A stretch of 64,000 nt of DNA from Hygrocybe punicea (Eukaryota; Basidiomycota; Agaricomycetes; Agaricales; Hygrophoraceae), in NCBI GenBank assembly GCA_963556145.1, contig OY744461.1, forward strand, positions 2,666,001 through 2,730,000, read 5' to 3'. The first letter of the stretch is position 1. Each line of letters opens with the position of its first letter. Positions 58,431 through 64,000 of the stretch are shown one piece after another. The translations under genes were made by a program, and so were the position numbers. Under the pieces are notes generated by a model. That model worked only from the letters and a program-made list of their open reading frames with translations. It did no database searches and had not been told where the DNA came from.

Positions 58431-59157
58431 TGATCCACCCCGACGGTTGGGTTCATGACCACCGTTGCCGTCGCTGCTGCTGCCATTCCCGCTGCTGCTG
58501 CTGCTGCCATTGCCATCACTGCTGCTGCTGCTGATGTTGCCGTTGCCGTTGCGGCTGCTGCTGCCGCTCCAGCTGTTCCCACTGCTGCTGCCGTTGCCAT
58601 CGCTGCCGCTGCTGCTGGTGCTGTTCGGGCTGCTGCTGCCGTTGCCGTTGCCGTTGCGGCTGCAGGCTTCGTCTTGGTGCAGTAACAACTGCAAGGTAGT
58701 AGTAGTACATAAAATAAGCAAAAAAACACTGATGACTTACCATACATGTCATCCTTTTCTTCGTCGCCGTCGTCCGCGTCTGCTGCTGCCCATTGCTGCT
58801 GCTGCTGCCGTTCCCGCTGCTGCTGCGGCTGCCGTGGCCAGTGCGGCTGCTGTTGCCGTTCCTGGTCCTGGTCCCACTGCTGCTGCCATTCCCGGACCTG
58901 GTTACGTTGCTGCTGCCGTTCACGGTCATGGTCCCGCTGCCGCTGCCATTCCTGGTCCTGGTCCTGGTCCTGCTGCTGCTGCCGTTCCCGGACCCGGTTA
59001 CACTGCTGCTCCTGTTCATGGTCCCGGTCCCGCTGCTGCTTCGGCTGCCGTTGCCGTTGCTGCCATTGCTGCTGCCACTGCTGTGGGTGCTGTTGCTGCT
59101 GTGCTGCCAGTCCTGTTGCTGCTGCTGGCGCAGTAACAACTGAAAAGCATAATTTGA

Positions 59158-59547
59158 CTAGTACATAAAATAAGAAAAAAATACAGACGACTTACTGTTG
59201 TCATCCATTTCTTCGTCGTCGTCGTCCGCGTCTGGGTCTTCGTCGTCGTCGACCACGTCCGCATCTGGGTCGTCCCCGTCTGTGTCTCCACCGACCCGGG
59301 CTCCATCGTCTGCACCGTCCCCATACCAATGTGGTTCCCGTCTCTCATCGTCGTCCTCGTTCTCGTCATTCCGGTCCCCGTGTCCATCATTGCCATCCCT
59401 GTTCTCGTTGTTCCGGTCTCCGCTGTCATCGCCATCCCCGTTGCCGTGTTTCCAGTCCCCATTGTCGACGTTCTGGACCCTGTTCTTGTCGCTCCGGTCT
59501 CCGTTCTCGTCATTCTGGTCCCCTGCATAGTTTGCCGCCCCCGTCAT
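59158..59547 (-). other. Outward-reading acidic frame in the left arm of palindromic element 2
   Basis: The frame is Gly/Asp/Asn-rich and ends in YGDGADDGARVGGDTDG, then an Asp run and MDDN at a GTAAGT donor. The mirror frame in the right arm (60955-61210) keeps the same block and the same splice position. Whether it is translated is unknown. Confidence 0.4.
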
Positions 59548-60954
59548 CGTTCTGGGCCTCGTTCAACCCCGCCACGTAGCCTTTCCCGGACCCATCGCGT
59601 TCACGGTCATCGTCCGTGTCCTTCTGTTATGGGCATCGCGTCGTTGGCTTCCGTCCTGGCGTTGCTGTTGGTGTGACAGTTGTCATGGTCGTCTGACGCG
59701 ACGTTGGTGGAAAAGACCTAAAAACTATGTGGAATGAGTTAGTAGAGTAAACAAAACAAACATAAAATGAAAACTTAAGCTACGTGCTCATCAAAGTCGA
59801 GATGAAGAGTGACGTGGCTTGAACTCGCACGAGAATTTCAACCGGCGTTTGCCGATTTCCTAAACGGGGCCGAATTGCCATATTGGTACAGGTTGCTGGA
59901 TTTTCTTATTGCTATTACATGCTGTATAACACCTCAATGGCCAGGGCAAGACCCTGAAGGGATGTAGGTATCCCATACCCACAAGTATGATAAATTTTGT
60001 ATTTTATTTGAGCCTACAGAGAGAGCTATTCACAATGTATTTGAGCCCTCTGCCAAAATTGGACCCTTAAACACCGAACTTTGCGAGTATACATCTAGAA
60101 AATCTAAAATTAATTCTAGCAGTACTAGGTGAAGTGTGCTTCATTGTTACAATAAGTGCCTGGCAGTTAGTAGTCCAGGAAATGTGTTGTAGGACAAATG
60201 TGTGTGGAACTTCACATTAATAAATTATTGGCTGTTCAATCAAAGTCCCGTTATTTGGATTCAAGTCATGCAACTCACAGCTTTACCATTTGTTGGCTAC
60301 AGCACATTTCCTGGACTACTAACTGCCAGGCACTTATTGTAACAATGAAGCACACTTCACCTAGTACTGCTAGAATTAATTTTAGATTTTCTAGATGTAT
60401 ACTCGCAAAGTTCGGTGTTTAAGGGTCCAATTTTGGCAGAGGGCTCAAATACATTGTGAATAGCTCTCTCTGTAGGCTCAAATAAAATACAAAATTTATC
60501 ATACTTGTGGGTATGGGATACCTACATCCCTTCAGGGTCTTGCCCTGGCCATTGAGGTGTTATACAGCATGTAATAGAAATAAGAAAATCCAGCAACCTG
60601 TACCAATATGGCAATTCGGCCCCGTTTAGGAAATCGGCAAACGCCGGTTGAAATTCTCGTGTGAGTTCAAGCCACGTCACTCTTCATCTTGACTTTGATG
60701 AGCACGTAGCTTAAGTTTTCATTTTATGTTTGTTTGATTTATTTTTATTAACTAATTCCACGTACTTTTTAGGTCTTTTCCGGCAACGTCACGTCAGATG
60801 ACCACCAACATTACCACATCAACATCGACAGCCAATGACACGAGGCCCATAAGAGGGCAACAACCATGGTTCCCGGAACGGCGACAACGAGGACCGGAAC
60901 GACGACAACAAGGACGGGAACGAAGGGAGGGGGGACGGCAACGATGAGAACGGA

Positions 60955-61587
60955 ATGGGGACCGGAATGACAGACCAGAGCGACAAGAACAGGGATGGCA
61001 ATGACGGACACGGGGACTGGAACGACGAGAACGAGGACGACAATGGGAGACGGGATCCACAACGGTATGGGGATGGCGCGGACGATGGAGAGCGGGTTGG
61101 CGGAGACAAAGACGGGGTTGACGCAGATGCGGACGCAGTCGACGATGACGAAGACCCAGACGACGAAGACCCAGACCCAGACGACGGTGAGGAAGAAAAG
61201 GATGACAACGGTAAGTCATCAGTGATTTTTTGCTTATTTTATGTACTACTAATGCCTTGCAGTCGTTACTGTGCCGAGGCGAAGCCTGCAACGGCAACGG
61301 CAATGGCAAGAGCAGCAGCAGCAGGGGACCGGAACGACAACCACGGGGACGGCAACAACGACAGCGGGGACCGGAACGACAACCACGGGGACAGCAACGA
61401 TGACAGCAAGCACAGGAACGACGACAGTGTGGACAGCAACGACAACAATGAGGACAGCAACAAAGACGGCAAGGCAGCGGCAGGACCAGGACCAGGACCA
61501 GGAGCGGGAACGGCAGCAGCAGCGGGACCGGGACCGGGAACGGCAACAGCAGCTGCACTGGCCACGGCAGCAGCACCAGCAGCGTGA
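60955..61587 (+). other. Outward-reading acidic frame in the right arm of palindromic element 2
   Basis: This frame carries GDGNDENGMGTGMTDQSD (from just upstream) and YGDGADDGERVGGDKDG, followed by an Asp/Glu run and KDDNG at the donor GTAAGTCATC (61211). The intron ends TTGCAG at 61262. Low complexity makes coding potential hard to judge. Conservation of the block and the intron between arms is the evidence in favour. Confidence 0.4.
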
Positions 61588-61671
61588 ACCGCAGCAGCAG
61601 CAGCAGACACGACAACGGCAATGGCAGCAGCAGCGGTGGTAATGAACCCGACCGTCGGGGTGGCTCAGCAA

Positions 61672-61778
61672 TGAGACGAGGACAGGGTGATTCCCTGCCC
61701 TCGTTATATCATTATTATTGTATTTTGTACCTATTATACATAGTGAGATGAGGGCAGGATTCCTGCCCTTGGAATATG
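61672..61778. repeat. Tandem GAGGGCAGGG...CCCTGCCCTC hairpins (right)
   Basis: Two hairpins near 61674-61705 and 61750-61775 mirror the pair at 58320-58430 at the outer edge of palindromic element 2. Confidence 0.8.
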
Positions 61779-63028
61779 ATGATTATTACCACTCACGTGT
61801 CACATGATTAATGCGACGCGACAGGTCACATGATTGATGAGACGTGACATGTCACAAGTGTGATGTAACGTTTGGACGGCCCAACGTGACATCACACTTT
61901 GTGACATGTGATCAACAAACACGTTAAGTCACATGAACAAATAAGTACAAGACCATCAAACATGGTTATTTTCTTCTTACCTCACAACTACTACTACCAC
62001 CTTTGGTGACACTACAGGATCCTTGGTTATTGTACCAGGCAATAACCAGAGATTCTGGAGTGTTATTGTCTTAACTGGTATGTGATTTCCTCCCTCATAT
62101 TCATCACTTCACCGACTACTTTATTATTGTGATATGTTCGTTGTTATGTTTCACAGGAGACAGATGAGGATTTTTGCCATCAAAGAATATTGCGATATCC
62201 ACTTAAATATTGAAATTATTTGTGTTGTTATCATAAGTCTGAAAAGGTTGTAAACAATAAGGTTATCTAAAAGTGGTATTCACACTGAAGACAGTGCAGG
62301 CAAAATTTTAAACTATTTGGTCTCCAGACATTCAAGCATGTGGCTTTGTGCCTGAACATCTGGAGAGTAAATAATCTAAAATTTTGCTGCACTATCTTTG
62401 GTGTGAATACTAACCTTACTTTTTACAATATTTTTCAGACTTATAATAACAACAAAAATAATTTCAATATTTGAGTGGAGATCGCAATATTCTTTGATGG
62501 CAAAAAATCCTCATCTGTCTCCTGTGTTTGCATGCAGATGAGAGATTAATGTGTATTATCCCATTACTGACAGTGTCTTTTTTTGAACTGAGCTATTCAA
62601 CTTGAATGAATATTGTGGCATCTTTGCGTGCCAACTGTTGGTGTCTGGCCCCCAGAAAGTACTGCTTGCCACTGTACAGGCCTCCAAGAATGAAAGAGCA
62701 GGTGAACCCCCCTGATTCCCTTGCCAGGCAAGCTACTGGTAGTGGGCCTGGTGGCATCATTGAAATTTGACCAGGTAAACCTCATCATTATTTGTAAGCC
62801 TCCCATTAGTGACATTGAGACCAGGTAATGTTCTTAGTGTGGTTGATATGAGTGTTTATGTCAACATATTTTTGGTTATGTGTTTGCAAAGATTTTGGTA
62901 GTGTTTTCTTTGTCAGTCAGTCTTGATCAAGAAGGAGAAGAGCCTTCTTTGAGATCAAGACTGAATGGCTTTGGGGTCTTGCTTTTGGTCCTTTCAGATG
63001 TGTTTGTGAATTCACAGTAGCAGTAGTC
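61741..63028 (-). repeat. MULE right terminal inverted repeat (with MITE insertion)
   Basis: This is the reverse complement of the left TIR at 49035-49955. The additional 375 bp at 62152-62526 are a MITE absent from the left arm. Identity is high but not perfect, with many transitions. Confidence 0.8.
62152..62526. mobile_element. Palindromic MITE (375 bp) with CACAGG termini and 3-bp TSD
   Basis: The ends are CACAGGAGACAGATGAGG and its complement CCTCATCTGTCTCCTGTG. Flanking TTT (62149-62151 and 62527-62529) is a 3-bp TSD. The left MULE TIR has the uninterrupted site ATGTTTGCAT in the corresponding place. CACAG-type ends with a 3-bp TSD are consistent with the CMC/EnSpm (CACTA) superfamily. 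The arms are about 170 bp. Confidence 0.9.
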
Positions 63029-63150
63029 TTGCCACGGCTCGGTCCGAAACCGTTAGCCGATTGAGCCGAGCCGATGATTAGGCGAGCTGAGCCGTTGCTA
63101 CGGCTAATGGTTAAACCTCAGCTTAGCCGTGGCTAGCCGTTTTGAGCTGT
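63029..63150. repeat. AGCCG / CGGCT motif cluster
   Basis: CGGCTCGG, GAGCCGAGCC and GGCTAGCCG recur in both orientations directly after the MULE end, starting TAGTCTTGCCACGGCTCGG. This resembles the subterminal region of a hAT end, but no opposite TIR or TSD was found before 64000. Confidence 0.55.
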
Positions 63151-63650
63151 TACAAAATTTCCAAATTAGGAAATATAATGATTTTGAGGTTTCTGGAGTG
63201 TTTGCTGGCTCGCAACTGGTTTTCTGGCATTGCCCAAGGCTCAAAACATCACCAGACGACTGCTGTGCTAATAAAGGATAGATTTTGGTGTAAAATATAA
63301 TAATACTGAATAATTATTGCATCTACATAGTCTCAATTACCTTGATGAACAACCATGTCGTATCATAACTTGTAACAGTCACCATTTGATACTGAAGAGA
63401 TGAAACATTGAGCCATTAAATCTGACCTATAGAAAGAAGCTCACGTTGTCAATGCTTCGGGCGTTACTGAGATGCGAGAGGGTTTGTAAGGGAAGCCATT
63501 TGAAGACACTCTTGGCTTGCATTCGTTCTGTTGACCGAAACGTCCGGTTTCACTGGATCCAGACACTCAATGTGGTTCGTTGTAGCAAATAAGAGGCAGC
63601 AAAATTATGTCTCCTAATTTTTACTTTTATTTTATTTTATTTTATTTGGA
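63151..63650. other. No recognised gene
   Basis: AT-rich sequence with a TTTTATTTTATTTTATTTT tract at about 63625-63645. Nothing was identified. Confidence 0.4.
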
Positions 63651-63654
63651 GGGT

Positions 63655-64000
63655 CGACATAACTGACTTCAGCAGCAGTGACACCATCGAGGCTGTTTAA
63701 GAGTCCACACAGACGTAGCCTTGAAGTGTGAGTAGTTTCAGTTGCGTTCATAGGTGGACATAATGTCACAACTGACGGAGCACGTAAATGTATAGCCATG
63801 CGAGAAAGCGACTTGCCTGATTGAAACATATCCCATTAACGTCGTCAAAGTATTATCACTTATGCAGTACTTATGCTAGGATTCAGCTTCAAGAAAGGCT
63901 GACGACATAGATATCAAGACCAAGTTCGCCAGCTAAGGAATCGATGAGTGATAGTTTACCGCTATCTTTAAACCCTCCAACCATCAAAGAGTTCCAAAGG
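63655..64000 (-). pseudogene. BCS1-like AAA+ ATPase fragment (runs off the window)
   Basis: From the right edge, the minus strand reads FKDSGKLSLIDSLAGELG, in which DSGK is a Walker A remnant, then LDIYVVSLS. After a gap with stops, it reads LCGLLNSLDGVTAAE, the segment that lies near Walker B/sensor regions in BCS1-type mitochondrial AAA ATPases. The intervening Walker B region is missing or too decayed to see. The fragment ends at about 63655 against a T-rich tract. BCS1 assists respiratory complex III assembly; mushroom genomes contain many BCS1-like paralogues. Confidence 0.65.

Larger units (their letters stand above)
58285..61740. mobile_element. Large palindromic element, copy 2, inside the MULE right TIR
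   Basis: The arms (58285-60195 and 60300-61740) are reverse complements around a loop of about 100 bp. The inner arms match copy 1 at 490-3062 (shared AGGGTCTTGCCCTGGCCATT and GGACCCTTAAACA-like runs). The outer arms are GCTGCTGCC- and GACGAC-rich. Both arms hold an outward-reading acidic frame with the block YGDGADDG.RVGGD and an intron with GTAAGT at the same position (61211-61262 on the right, 59140-59195 on the left). The left arm has a second copy of the intron segment (58692-58739), so it carries an internal duplication. Outside the element the two halves of the MULE TIR can be rejoined. Confidence 0.85.
49035..63028. mobile_element. Composite MULE with ~1 kb TIRs, protease gene and captured host gene fragments
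   Basis: The left arm 49035-49955 is the reverse complement of 61741-63028 once a 375-bp MITE is removed, and of 58247-58285 beyond palindromic element 2. Matching blocks include CAAAGTGTGATGTCACA-like, TTGCCTGGTACAATAACCA-like and TGATCTCAAAGRAGG-like segments. Inside lie a MULE transposase (51203-54077), a Ulp1-like protease (54078-55464), a WD40 fragment (50535), an HSP90 fragment (56560) and a clathrin heavy-chain fragment (57055). The outermost 15 bp read near TACTGCTACTGTG on the left. No TSD could be identified: the right end is followed directly by an AGCCG-rich tract. Confidence 0.75.

Noticed and set aside
58424..59168. Ala-, Leu-, Ser- and Cys-rich frames
   Set aside because: They are different-frame readings of GCTGCTGCC repeats in the arm of palindromic element 2.
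63029..63150. Complete hAT MITE starting TAGTCTTGCCACGG
   Set aside because: No matching right end (CCGTGGCAAGACTA) or 8-bp TSD was found downstream within the window.
1..64000. LTR retrotransposons
   Set aside because: I looked for long direct repeats with TG...CA ends and for Gag/Pol motifs and saw none. The only reverse transcriptase is the LINE at 44.5-48.4 kb.

Overview
The window looks like a transposon-dense, gene-poor stretch of a filamentous basidiomycete (Agaricomycete) nuclear genome. This is inferred from several things: short introns of about 50 bp throughout, protein families typical of mushrooms (KDZ-type cysteine-cluster proteins, expanded HECT-like ligases, an integrase-core DDE family, Tc1/mariner DDE_3 genes), and nearly every recognisable coding region being transposon-derived, broken or captured. 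I saw no intact housekeeping gene, rRNA, tRNA, CRISPR array or prokaryotic operon, and no LTR retrotransposon.

Layout. 0.3-3.1 kb: motif-rich DNA, then a 2.5 kb palindromic element (copy 1) whose centre holds a probably artificial assembly gap. 3.1-6.5 kb: low-complexity tracts and an array of GGGATGTCCC palindromes. 6.8-10.4 kb: a SAP-like gene on the minus strand, then a 1.9 kb non-autonomous hAT element with a perfect 8-bp target-site duplication (TSD). 12.4-13.0 kb: a palindromic MITE with a 6-bp TSD. 13.2-18.4 kb: a DDE integrase-core gene split by a 3.36 kb hAT transposon. 18.5-22.1 kb: a HECT-like gene starting 82 bp from the integrase start on the opposite strand. 23-26.3 kb: minisatellites and an unknown coiled-coil gene. 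26.6-31.7 kb: a three-gene block around a KDZ-type cysteine-cluster transposase-like gene. 33.7-35.5 kb: a second, uninterrupted integrase-core gene. 36.5-39.4 kb: a decayed Tc1/mariner and a SAM-like gene between inverted repeats. 39.5-40.4 kb: two hAT MITEs with perfect 8-bp TSDs. 43.2-44.1 kb: an unknown gene. 44.5-48.4 kb: a 5'-truncated LINE split by a hAT MITE. 49.0-63.0 kb: a large MULE with terminal inverted repeats (TIRs) of about 1 kb. It carries a transposase, a Ulp1-like protease and, within its TIRs, fragments of WD40, HSP90 and clathrin heavy-chain genes. The right TIR is interrupted by palindromic element copy 2 and by a 375-bp MITE. 63.65-64.0 kb: a BCS1-like AAA+ fragment running off the end.

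How it fits together. The window is a record of nested insertions. In several cases the pre-insertion sequence can be rebuilt from the window itself: the integrase from its second copy, the LINE reading frame after removing the MITE, and the MULE TIR from its opposite arm. The most interesting features are the MULE with a protease and captured intron-bearing host gene pieces, the paired palindromic elements with mirror-image intron-containing acidic reading frames, the divergent integrase/HECT pair, and a 55-bp palindromic motif found five times at three loci. Assignments rest on motif recognition by eye; no database search was possible.
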